NCBI GenBank assembly: GCA_030622805.1
Contig: JAUXFR010000101.1
Location: forward strand, 1-5,776
Direction of reading: 5' to 3'
Source: Anaerolineae bacterium
GTDB lineage: Bacteria; Chloroflexota; Anaerolineae; Anaerolineales; UBA4823
DNA length: 5,776 bases
Positions 1 to 5,400 of this stretch are shown in pieces; position 1 is the stretch's first letter; each line of letters starts with the position of its first letter. The notes below the pieces were generated by a model that had not been told where the DNA came from, did no database searches, and saw only the letters and a program-made list of their open reading frames with translations. Position numbers and translations under genes: made by a program.

Positions 1-1254
1 GAAGTAAGCATAGCGCAGGCGTACCTCACGTCCTGGCGCCAGCCGGAAAAACTTCTTTGGCGGGTCTTCCATGAAATCGTCCCGCTCGATGTACAACTCC
101 CGTGAAAATGGCACTTTGCGGGTGCCCATGCTGGCGTCCTCGGGATTGTTGATCGCCTCCAATTCTTCAACCTGGTCTTCTGGATAGTTGACGATCACCA
201 CTTTCAAAGGTCGCAGCACGCCCATCACGCGCGGGGATCGTTTATTCAAATCCTGTCTGATGTAGTGCTCCAGCAGCGCCACATCGACCACGCTGTCGCT
301 CTTCGCCACGCCAACGTTGTCCAGGAAAGTGCGTATCGCTTCAGGCGTATAGCCCCGTCTACGCATTCCTGAAAGCGTCGGCAGGCGCGGGTCATCCCAG
401 CCATTTACGTATCCTTCCTTCACCAGGCGGATCAGCTTGCGTTTACTCATGACTGTGTAGGTCAGATTCAGGCGCGCGAATTCGATCTGCTGCGGGTGGT
501 AGATGCCCAACTCGTCCAGGTACCAGTTGTACAACGGACGGTTATTCTGAAACTCCAGCGAGCACAGCGAATGGGTGATCCCTTCAATCGAGTCTGACTG
601 ACCGTGGGTGAAATCATAGGTCGGGTAGATACACCATTCGTCTCCGGTGCGGTGATGGCTGGCATGGAGAATTCGGTACATAACCGGGTCGCGCAGATTG
701 ATATTTCCGGAGGACATATCGATCTTTGCCCGTAGAACGCGCTCCCCATCCGGGAACTCCCCAGCGCGCATACGATCAAAAAGTTCCAGGTTTTCTTCAA
801 TAGTGCGGTTGCGAAACGGGCTGTCTTTCCCGGGTTCTGTTAGCGTCCCACGGCATTCCCGGATCTGCTCCGCACTCAGGTCGTCCACATACGCCTTGTC
901 TTTTTTAATCAGGTCGACCGCAAACTCGTAGAGCTGCTCGAAATAATCGGATGCGAAATATAAGCGATCCTCCCAATCAAAGCCCATCCAACGAATGTCT
1001 TCGATGATCGCATCGACGTACTCGACCTCCTCTCTGATAGGATTGGTATCATCAAAGCGTAAATTGTAGAGACCGCCATATTCCTCTGCCACGCTGTAAT
1101 TCAAGCAGAATGCCTTGGCGTGACCGATATGCAGATATCCATTGGGTTCCGGGGGGAAGCGCGTATGCACCCTGCCCCCGTATTTCCCGCTTTCGGTGTC
1201 TTCTTCGATAATGCCGCGAATAAAATTTGTGGGTCTGTTTTCGTTTTCGTTCAT
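1..1254 (-). CDS. glnS: Glutaminyl-tRNA synthetase, N-terminal 418 residues (partial, cut by left edge)
   Basis: Cytoplasmic class I aminoacyl-tRNA synthetase that uses ATP to charge tRNA-Gln with glutamine. The reading frame is open from an ATG at 1254 down to base 1, giving 418 residues. The E. coli enzyme has about 554, so roughly the last 140 residues (most of the C-terminal anticodon-binding beta-barrels) lie outside the window. Visible landmarks are RFPPEPNGYLHIGHAKAF at residues 32-49 with the HIGH ATP-binding motif at 42-45, LRFDDTNP after it, the GlnRS-like stretch CIYPTYDFTH, then ITHSLCSLEFQ, and the second class I motif VMSKRK with MSK at 269-271. The end of the visible part, EVRLRYAYF, matches the family's entry into the beta-barrel region. 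This co-linearity with E. coli GlnS favours GlnRS over GluRS. The start is supported by GAGGT 11 bases upstream and a -10 box at 1293-1298. It is divergent from a tRNA-Gln gene. Confidence 0.96.
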   Translation of the reverse strand, partial: MNENENRPTNFIRGIIEEDTESGKYGGRVHTRFPPEPNGYLHIGHAKAFCLNYSVAEEYGGLYNLRFDDTNPIREEVEYVDAIIEDIRWMGFDWEDRLYFASDYFEQLYEFAVDLIKKDKAYVDDLSAEQIRECRGTLTEPGKDSPFRNRTIEENLELFDRMRAGEFPDGERVLRAKIDMSSGNINLRDPVMYRILHASHHRTGDEWCIYPTYDFTHGQSDSIEGITHSLCSLEFQNNRPLYNWYLDELGIYHPQQIEFARLNLTYTVMSKRKLIRLVKEGYVNGWDDPRLPTLSGMRRRGYTPEAIRTFLDNVGVAKSDSVVDVALLEHYIRQDLNKRSPRVMGVLRPLKVVIVNYPEDQVEELEAINNPEDASMGTRKVPFSRELYIERDDFMEDPPKKFFRLAPGREVRLRYAYF

Positions 1255-1265
1255 TGGCTGTATTT

Positions 1266-1270
1266 ACCTC
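1266..1270 (-). promoter_or_regulatory. Ribosome binding site of glnS
   Basis: The minus strand reads GAGGT, then 11 bases, then the ATG at 1254. The spacing is slightly long, but this is the only Shine-Dalgarno-like site near the start and it supports the chosen initiation codon. Confidence 0.6.
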
Positions 1271-1292
1271 GTTCTTCTATCAATTCAGCATC

Positions 1293-1301
1293 ATTATATC
1301 A
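1293..1301 (-). promoter_or_regulatory. Probable extended -10 promoter of glnS
   Basis: On the minus strand the sequence is TGATATAAT, a perfect TATAAT preceded by the TGn extension. No good TTGACA-like -35 box lies at 16-18 bases upstream, which fits an extended -10 promoter that does not depend on one. The predicted transcript would start near 1286 and carry a leader of about 30 bases before the glnS ATG. Confidence 0.6.
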
Positions 1302-1336
1302 AAAGCGGAGTATGCACGCGAAATTGTTCAGCAAGA

Positions 1337-1435
1337 GACTCCAGGGGGTATCGAAGGTGTCCCCACAAGCCCGACTCGAGCATCACTTCTGGTAGTTCAG
1401 GTCAAGAAAACTCATTAGAAAAAACCCCTGGGGTC
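1337..1435. repeat. GC-rich inverted repeat with long loop between glnS and tRNA-Gln
   Basis: GACTCCAGGGG at 1337-1347 can pair with CCCCTGGGGTC at 1425-1435, giving 11 pairs with one G-U wobble in a plus-strand RNA and a loop of about 77 bases. A smaller alternative hairpin, GGGGGTA (1344-1350) with TGTCCCC (1358-1364), uses two wobbles and overlaps the left arm. The element stands out from its AT-rich flanks. It lies upstream of both divergent promoters, so neither predicted transcript contains it. Function is unknown; it could be a remnant of a dispersed repeat. Confidence 0.4.
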
Positions 1436-1478
1436 TTAATTAATGCAAATATTTGTATGCACATCAACCGGATAAAAA

Positions 1479-1507
1479 TTGACCGAATCGTAAGTGCGTG
1501 GTAGGAT
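1479..1507 (+). promoter_or_regulatory. Sigma-70-type promoter of tRNA-Gln
   Basis: TTGACC at 1479-1484 and TAGGAT at 1502-1507 are separated by exactly 17 bases, a near-consensus housekeeping promoter. The start point would be near 1514, leaving a leader of about 27 bases before the tRNA. A 10-base palindrome CAAATATTTG sits further upstream at 1446-1455, around -60. A tiny CCC/GGG pair occurs in the leader at 1516-1527. Confidence 0.75.
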
Positions 1508-1540
1508 AGTGATCACCCGATAATGGGTTTCACAATTTAC

Positions 1541-1611
1541 TGGGGAGTCGTCTAACGGTAGGACAGCGGTCTCTGGAACCGTAAGTAGAGGTTCGAATCC
1601 TTTCTCCCCAG
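1541..1611 (+). tRNA. tRNA-Gln, anticodon CUG (reads CAG)
   Basis: The 71-base sequence folds into a complete cloverleaf. The acceptor stem TGGGGAG (1541-1547) pairs perfectly with CTCCCCA (1604-1610). The D stem is GTCT/GGAC with one wobble. The anticodon stem GCGGT/ACCGT (1566-1570, 1578-1582) encloses the loop CTCTGGA with anticodon CTG at 1573-1575. The T stem AGAGG/CCTTT encloses TTCGAAT. The discriminator base is G at 1611. U1-A72, G2-C71, G3-C70, G10, G37 and G73 are known glutamine identity elements, so the tRNA should be a good GlnRS substrate. The CCA end is not encoded (GCCTGG follows) and must be added after transcription. This tRNA is not expected to read CAA, so a second tRNA-Gln(UUG) should exist elsewhere. 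Confidence 0.97.
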
Positions 1612-1658
1612 CCTGGAAAAAACGATATGCGCGAACGATCCAAATGTTTCAATCCATC

Positions 1659-1698
1659 CCGAATGCTTTGGGGTCTATGTATACACACATCCATTCGG
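1659..1698. repeat. 7-bp inverted repeat between tRNA-Gln and sucC
   Basis: CCGAATG (1659-1665) and CATTCGG (1692-1698) are perfect inverted arms around a 26-base spacer that itself contains TGTATACA. No T-tract follows on the plus strand (TAAAAAG comes next), so it is not a convincing terminator. It could be an operator or RNA structure ahead of sucC, or chance. The rest of 1612-1759 shows no clear promoter. Confidence 0.3.
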
Positions 1699-1759
1699 TA
1701 AAAAGTAAGAATACCATTCCAGTCAAATATCCGATCATCACTACGGAGATAAAATCTGT

Positions 1760-2893
1760 ATGAAACTACACGAATATCAATCGAAACAATTCTTCGCCAG
1801 GTACGGAATCCCGATCCCGAGAGGCCGGGTAGCGGCAACTGCCAGCGAAGCAAAACATATCGCCGAAGAACTGGCAGGTAGAGTCGTGATCAAGGCTCAG
1901 GTGCTCGTTGGTGGGCGCGGTAAGGCTGGCGGCATCCTGCTGGCTAAGAGCCCTGAGGAAGCTGAAGAACTGGCTACGCAAATCCTGGCAATGAAAATTA
2001 AAGGACTGCCGGTTCGGAAAGTCCTGGTTGATGAAGCAGCAAACATCGAAACGGAGATCTACCTGGGGATCACCAACGATCGCACAGCCAGAAAACCCGT
2101 TATGATGGCATCATCAGCGGGTGGAGTCGATATTGAAGAAGTCGCCAGAGAATCACCAGAAAAAATTGCCAGGATGCATATCGATCCCCTGCTGGGTTTG
2201 CGCGACTACCAGGCGCGCGATATTGCCACCAGTATCGACCTGCCGCGTGATCACTGGAAAGTGTTCGGTCAAATCGCAAAGGGTTTATGGAAAGCATATC
2301 AGGGCAGTGATGCCACCTTGGCTGAAATCAACCCGCTTGTGATCACTGCCGATAATAAACTGCTGGCTGTGGACGGAAAAATGGTGCTTGATGATAACGC
2401 CCTTTTCCGCCACCCGGACCTGGAAGAAATGAGGGACCTGGACATCGAAGCCCCTTCGGAGATTGAAGCCAGAAAATATGGTCTCTCTTTCATAAAACTG
2501 GACGGAGACATCGGCTGTATGGTGAATGGCGCCGGGTTAGCCATGACAACCATGGACATCATAAAACTGTTTGGAGGTGAACCCGCGAACTTCCTCGATA
2601 TTGGAGGGGGAGCCAGTTCCGAAAAAGTCGCCGCGGCGTTGAGGATCATCCTGAATGATCCGAATGTCAAAGCTTTATTATTTAATATCTTCGGCGGTAT
2701 TACGCGAGGAGATGAGGTCGCGCGAGGTATTCTGGCTGCTTTAGAGGTCATTCAAACGGATGTACCGATGATCATCCGTCTGGTAGGTACAAACGCTGAG
2801 GAAGGGATGCAGATCCTGGCTGATGCGGAAATGATTACCGCAGAAACACTTGCTGACGCCGCAAAGAAATCCGTCGCTGCTGCAGGAGCATAA
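1760..2893 (+). CDS. sucC: Succinyl-CoA synthetase (ADP/GDP-forming), beta subunit
   Basis: Beta subunit of the cytosolic TCA-cycle enzyme that converts succinyl-CoA to succinate while making ATP or GTP. With SucD it forms the active enzyme. It has 377 residues, against 388 in E. coli, and is co-linear with it. The start MKLHEYQSKQFFARYGIPIP is the typical N-terminus of the ATP-grasp nucleotide-binding domain. K45 and the glycine loop GGRGKAGG (51-58) match the nucleotide-binding lysine and loop. N191 in AEINPLVI and D205 in AVDGK match the Mg-nucleotide ligands Asn199 and Asp213 of E. coli SucC. The C-terminal CoA-ligase domain shows GCMVNGAGLAM (252-262), FLDIGGGAS (278-286) and NIFGGITR (309-316). 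The start is supported by GGAG at 1745-1748, 11 bases before the ATG. sucD follows after 19 bases, so the two are an operon. Nucleotide specificity cannot be decided by eye. Confidence 0.98.
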   Translation: MKLHEYQSKQFFARYGIPIPRGRVAATASEAKHIAEELAGRVVIKAQVLVGGRGKAGGILLAKSPEEAEELATQILAMKIKGLPVRKVLVDEAANIETEIYLGITNDRTARKPVMMASSAGGVDIEEVARESPEKIARMHIDPLLGLRDYQARDIATSIDLPRDHWKVFGQIAKGLWKAYQGSDATLAEINPLVITADNKLLAVDGKMVLDDNALFRHPDLEEMRDLDIEAPSEIEARKYGLSFIKLDGDIGCMVNGAGLAMTTMDIIKLFGGEPANFLDIGGGASSEKVAAALRIILNDPNVKALLFNIFGGITRGDEVARGILAALEVIQTDVPMIIRLVGTNAEEGMQILADAEMITAETLADAAKKSVAAAGA

Positions 2894-2898
2894 GCTTT

Positions 2899-2904
2899 AG
2901 GGAG
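2899..2904 (+). promoter_or_regulatory. Ribosome binding site of sucD
   Basis: AGGGAG lies 8 bases before the sucD ATG, within the 19-base gap after the sucC stop. This gives sucD its own strong translation start and fixes the initiation codon at 2913. Confidence 0.8.
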
Positions 2905-2912
2905 ATATCATC

Positions 2913-3776
2913 ATGAGTATATTAATCGATAAAAACACCCGCTTACTTGTACAGGGCATTACTGGAAATGAAGGCTTATTCCACACGAAGAACATGATCG
3001 CTTTCGGCACCAACCTTGTAGCGGGAGTCACACCAGGTAAAGGCGGTGAATGGGTATTGGAAGGTAAGGTTCCCGTTTTTGATTCGGTAAAAATAGCGGT
3101 AAATGCAACCGGGGCGAACACCAGCGTTATTTTTGTACCCGCACGATTTGCGGCAGACGCGATCTTTGAGGCCGCCGATGCGGATATCCATCTCATTGTA
3201 TGCATCACCGAGGGGATCCCTGTCCAGGACATGATGCGCGTCAGGAATTATTTAGACCAGAAAAATATCCGGTTGGTAGGACCCAACTGTCCGGGTTTGC
3301 TTACTCCTGTAGAGTCAAAGGTCGGGATAATCCCGGGAGATATCACAATTCCAGGTACGATCGGCGTCGTGTCACGTTCCGGCACTTTAACATACGAAGT
3401 CCTGTATGCATTAATGCTGAACGGCATGGGTGTCAGCACCTGCGTTGGGATCGGAGGGGACCCAATTAACGGTACCAGTTTCATAGATTGTCTTCGCATG
3501 TTCGAAGAAGATCCAAACACGGAAAAGGTTGTACTGATAGGTGAAATTGGCGGGACAGACGAAGAAAATGCCGCCGCATTTATTGATAGATACATGCACA
3601 AACCCGTAATCGGTTTTATTGCCGGGCAGACAGCTCCTCCAGGGAAACGGATGGGTCACGCTGGAGCGATTGTCGAAGGTGGGTCTGGGCTTGCTGTCGA
3701 TAAGATACAGGCGTTGGAAAATGCCGGCGTTAAAATCGCCAGCCATCCAGAAGAGATACCCGAATTATTAGGTTAG
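2913..3776 (+). CDS. sucD: Succinyl-CoA synthetase, alpha subunit
   Basis: Alpha subunit of succinyl-CoA synthetase. It binds CoA and carries the histidine phosphorylated during catalysis. Length is 287 residues, close to the 289 of E. coli, and the two are co-linear. The N-terminal Rossmann-like CoA-binding domain shows LLVQGITGNEG (11-21) and GVTPGKGG (38-45). GPNCPG lies at 123-128 and VSRSGTLTYE at 153-162. The ligase domain has IGGDPI (180-185), GEIGGT (210-215; E211 corresponds to E. coli Glu208, which contacts the phosphohistidine) and GKRMGHAGAIV (244-254), where H249 corresponds to the active-site phosphohistidine His246. No key residue is missing. It is transcribed with sucC directly upstream and ends about 20 bases before a perfect hairpin that separates it from the convergent acpP. 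Confidence 0.98.
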   Translation: MSILIDKNTRLLVQGITGNEGLFHTKNMIAFGTNLVAGVTPGKGGEWVLEGKVPVFDSVKIAVNATGANTSVIFVPARFAADAIFEAADADIHLIVCITEGIPVQDMMRVRNYLDQKNIRLVGPNCPGLLTPVESKVGIIPGDITIPGTIGVVSRSGTLTYEVLYALMLNGMGVSTCVGIGGDPINGTSFIDCLRMFEEDPNTEKVVLIGEIGGTDEENAAAFIDRYMHKPVIGFIAGQTAPPGKRMGHAGAIVEGGSGLAVDKIQALENAGVKIASHPEEIPELLG

Positions 3777-3798
3777 GATAGAAAATATTAAAAACAGG

Positions 3799-3828
3799 AA
3801 TACATCCGCCAAGAAAGGCGGATGTATT
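3799..3828 (-). terminator. Hairpin terminator between convergent acpP and sucD
   Basis: AATACATCCGCC and GGCGGATGTATT are perfect 12-base inverted arms around the loop AAGAAA. On the minus strand the stem is followed by CCTG and then the T-rich GTTTTTAATATTTT, a plausible terminator for acpP transcripts. On the plus strand only AAATACG follows, so for sucCD it would act as a 3'-end stabiliser or weak, bidirectional terminator. A second small hairpin, CCAAC/GTTGG at 3842-3857, lies between it and the acpP stop and has no T-tract. Confidence 0.75.
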
Positions 3829-3884
3829 AAATACGTACTCCCCAACCAGACAGTTGGATGATGGTGTTTTCAGTGATCTTAGAA

Positions 3885-4139
3885 TTATTCCGTCTCAGCT
3901 TCCCCTTTCATCCGTTCGTCAACATACACAACTGCGTCACCAACGGTCGAGATATTCTGAGCATCTTCATCCGAGATTTCACCACCAAAACTATCCTCAA
4001 AAGCCATGATCAATTCGACGAGATCTAACGAATCGGCTTCCAAATCCTCACGAAAGCGTGCCTCCATTGTAACCTTGTCTTCATCAACACCCAGGATGTC
4101 AACGATTATGGCTCTAATCTCCACATATGTATCACCCAT
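3885..4139 (-). CDS. acpP: Acyl carrier protein
   Basis: Small acidic cytosolic carrier that holds growing acyl chains on a 4'-phosphopantetheine arm during fatty acid synthesis. It has 84 residues, close to the usual 75-85. The attachment site is Ser37 in the motif EADSLDLVEL (34-43), the hallmark DSL at the start of helix 2, followed by the acidic recognition helix (IMAFEDSFGGEISDED). The C-terminal part, ISTVGDAVVYVDERM, matches helix 4. AAAGGAG lies 8 bases before the ATG at 4139, which supports the start. It stands alone here: no fabH, fabD, fabG or fabF is adjacent, unlike the common fab cluster. It is convergent with sucD, divergent from fni, and has its own strong promoter. The sequence looks canonical, so the main fatty acid ACP is more likely than a specialised carrier, but more acpP copies elsewhere cannot be excluded. 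Confidence 0.96.
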   Translation of the reverse strand: MGDTYVEIRAIIVDILGVDEDKVTMEARFREDLEADSLDLVELIMAFEDSFGGEISDEDAQNISTVGDAVVYVDERMKGEAETE

Positions 4140-4178
4140 AAGACTTTCTCCTTTTGATATTAGGTTAATGCCTAGCCA

Positions 4179-4206
4179 ATTTTAATACCCTCGACAAATC
4201 TGTCAA
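4179..4206 (-). promoter_or_regulatory. Strong sigma-70-type promoter of acpP
   Basis: On the minus strand a perfect -35 box TTGACA (4206-4201) is separated by 16 bases from TAAAAT (4184-4179). Transcription would start near 4172, giving a leader of about 33 bases. The -35 box forms one arm of an imperfect inverted repeat (TTGACA, GATT, TGTCGA; 5 of 6 pairs). Another short inverted repeat, TAGG-N6-CCTA at 4161-4174, covers the start point. Either could be an operator. Confidence 0.75.
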
Positions 4207-4227
4207 GGATAACTTTTAAATTCGTAA

Positions 4228-4243
4228 ATGATCACTCGATCAT
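4228..4243. promoter_or_regulatory. Palindrome ATGATC-N4-GATCAT between acpP and fni promoters
   Basis: A perfect 6-base inverted repeat with a 4-base centre (ACTC) sits between the two divergent promoters. It falls about 56-71 bases upstream of the predicted acpP start and about 40-55 upstream of the predicted fni start. That position and symmetry suit a dimeric transcription factor acting on one or both genes. I do not recognise the factor, and the assignment is inferred from position and symmetry only. Confidence 0.35.
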
Positions 4244-4270
4244 AAAAATATTAATGACTCAATCTGGTAG

Positions 4271-4276
4271 TATAAT
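4271..4276 (+). promoter_or_regulatory. Probable -10 box of the fni operon promoter
   Basis: A perfect TATAAT lies 80 bases upstream of the fni start codon. No good -35 box is found at 16-18 bases upstream and the TGn extension is absent, so the promoter may be weak or need an activator. Transcription would start near 4283 with a leader of about 74 bases. The leader contains short inverted repeats, AAATAG/CTATTT (4305-4310, 4322-4327) and TTCTA-TT-TAGAA (4320-4331), which overlap and cannot form at the same time. Confidence 0.5.
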
Positions 4277-4356
4277 TTCATTCACCAAGAACACCTCAGA
4301 AAGAAAATAGTTACGCAGATTCTATTTAGAACAGGTACAAGTCAGTTGGGAATATT

Positions 4357-5391
4357 TTGGATAATAAATCTTCCATCAGATCTCGTAAATCGGACCATAT
4401 TCGCATAAACCTGGAAGAAGATGTTCGCTCTGGGATAACGACCGGTTTGGATCGTTATCGATTTATTCACCAGGCGCTTCCAGAACTGAATCTGGATAGC
4501 ATCGATCTGAGTACTGTAATATTCGGTAAACGATTGCGATCACCAATTTTAATCTCCTCCATGACTGGTGGGACGGACGAGGCCGAAGCGATCAACCAAA
4601 CCCTGGCAGCAGCCGCTCAAGAGACCGGAATCGCAATGGGATTAGGTTCATCAAGAGCCGCACTGGAATACCCCGAGCTAGAACGCACATTCCAGGTACG
4701 ATCAGTTGCCCCGGATGTCTTGCTGTTCGCGAATCTGGGTGCTGTACAGCTAAACTATGGTTACGGTATAGCCGAATGCCAGCGTACGGTCGATATATCC
4801 CAGGCAGACGCCCTGATACTGCACTTGAACCCATTGCAAGAGGCAGTACAACCTGAAGGAGATACACAATTTTCAGGATTGCTCAGGAAAATCGAAGGCA
4901 TATGCAATTCATTAGAAGTCCCCGTTATCGCGAAAGAAGTTGGCTGGGGTATTTCGGAGCAGGCAGCACGCCAACTGGCGGATGCCGGAGTAAGTGCAAT
5001 TGACGTCGCCGGTGCTGGCGGAACCTCATGGTCACAGGTTGAGAAGTATCGCGCTGAAGAACCCCGGCAAGCGCGCCTGGCGTCTGCGTTCATAGATTGG
5101 GGCATACCAACGGCTGATTCGATCCAGAATGTGAAAAATGCTGCTCCAGAAGTGATTGTGTTCGCTTCAGGTGGAATCCGCACCGGTATCGACATTGCCA
5201 AATGTATCGCACTGGGCGCCAGTCTGGGGGGTATGGCTGGTCCTTTCTTGAAAGCCGCAGCCCGATCAACAGAGGAAACAATCGCCACCATAAACGAAAT
5301 CCAGCGCGAAATACAGATTTGTATGTTTGCTGCAGGGGTCGGAAGACTCATGGATTTAGACAGTACAAAAATATTCGAATTTACAAATTGA
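4357..5391 (+). CDS. fni: Type 2 isopentenyl-diphosphate delta-isomerase (FMN-dependent)
   Basis: Cytosolic flavoenzyme that interconverts isopentenyl and dimethylallyl diphosphate using reduced FMN and Mg2+, supplying both C5 units for prenyl chain synthesis. It is unrelated to the type 1 (Nudix) isomerase. The 344-residue length fits the family (about 330-360). A TIM-barrel with family motifs is seen: SRKSDHI (9-14 region), FIHQALPELNLDSIDLST, SSMTGGT (67-73), GLGSSRA (95-101), HLNPLQEAVQPEGD (156-169) with H156, N158, Q161 and the likely Mg ligand E162, AKEVGWGIS (192-200), DVAGAGGTSW (216-225) and the flavin phosphate site FASGGIRTG (269-277) plus GGMAGPFL. The start is TTG: an in-frame stop at 4327-4329 leaves no upstream ATG, and the N-terminal RKxDH motif is needed. 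The only SD-like bases are GGGA at 4348-4351, so translation may be weak. A polyprenyl synthase follows after 9 bases. Confidence 0.96.
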   Translation: MDNKSSIRSRKSDHIRINLEEDVRSGITTGLDRYRFIHQALPELNLDSIDLSTVIFGKRLRSPILISSMTGGTDEAEAINQTLAAAAQETGIAMGLGSSRAALEYPELERTFQVRSVAPDVLLFANLGAVQLNYGYGIAECQRTVDISQADALILHLNPLQEAVQPEGDTQFSGLLRKIEGICNSLEVPVIAKEVGWGISEQAARQLADAGVSAIDVAGAGGTSWSQVEKYRAEEPRQARLASAFIDWGIPTADSIQNVKNAAPEVIVFASGGIRTGIDIAKCIALGASLGGMAGPFLKAAARSTEETIATINEIQREIQICMFAAGVGRLMDLDSTKIFEFTN

Positions 5392-5400
5392 TAGCCCAGC

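Noticed and set aside
468..931. Open frames antisense to or out of frame with glnS
   Set aside because: glnS covers this stretch with conserved GlnRS motifs. The alternatives are low-complexity Arg/Ser-rich mirror frames.
1..1254. Non-discriminating glutamyl-tRNA synthetase
   Set aside because: The sequence is co-linear with GlnRS, including EQIRECRGTLTEPG, CIYPTYDFTH and the EVRLR entry to the beta-barrel domain, which are not GluRS features.
1142..1504. Overlapping open frames on the plus strand reaching into the glnS/tRNA intergenic region
   Set aside because: They begin inside glnS on the other strand, run through promoter and inverted-repeat sequence, and show no domain or ribosome binding site.
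1255..1540. T-box or other tRNA-sensing leader for glnS
   Set aside because: No T-box sequence (such as AGGGTGGNACCGCG) or antiterminator is seen on the minus strand, and the likely glnS promoter leaves a leader of only about 30 bases.
1659..1698. Terminator after tRNA-Gln
   Set aside because: The 7-bp arms enclose a 26-base loop and no T-tract follows, so it was listed only as a repeat.
1530..1853. Minus-strand open frame of 107 codons across tRNA-Gln and the start of sucC
   Set aside because: It crosses a complete tRNA gene and the conserved sucC N-terminus, and has no recognisable product.
2299..2751. Open frame of 150 codons on the minus strand
   Set aside because: Antisense to sucC, which is supported by full-length family motifs. 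It shows no domain or start signal of its own.
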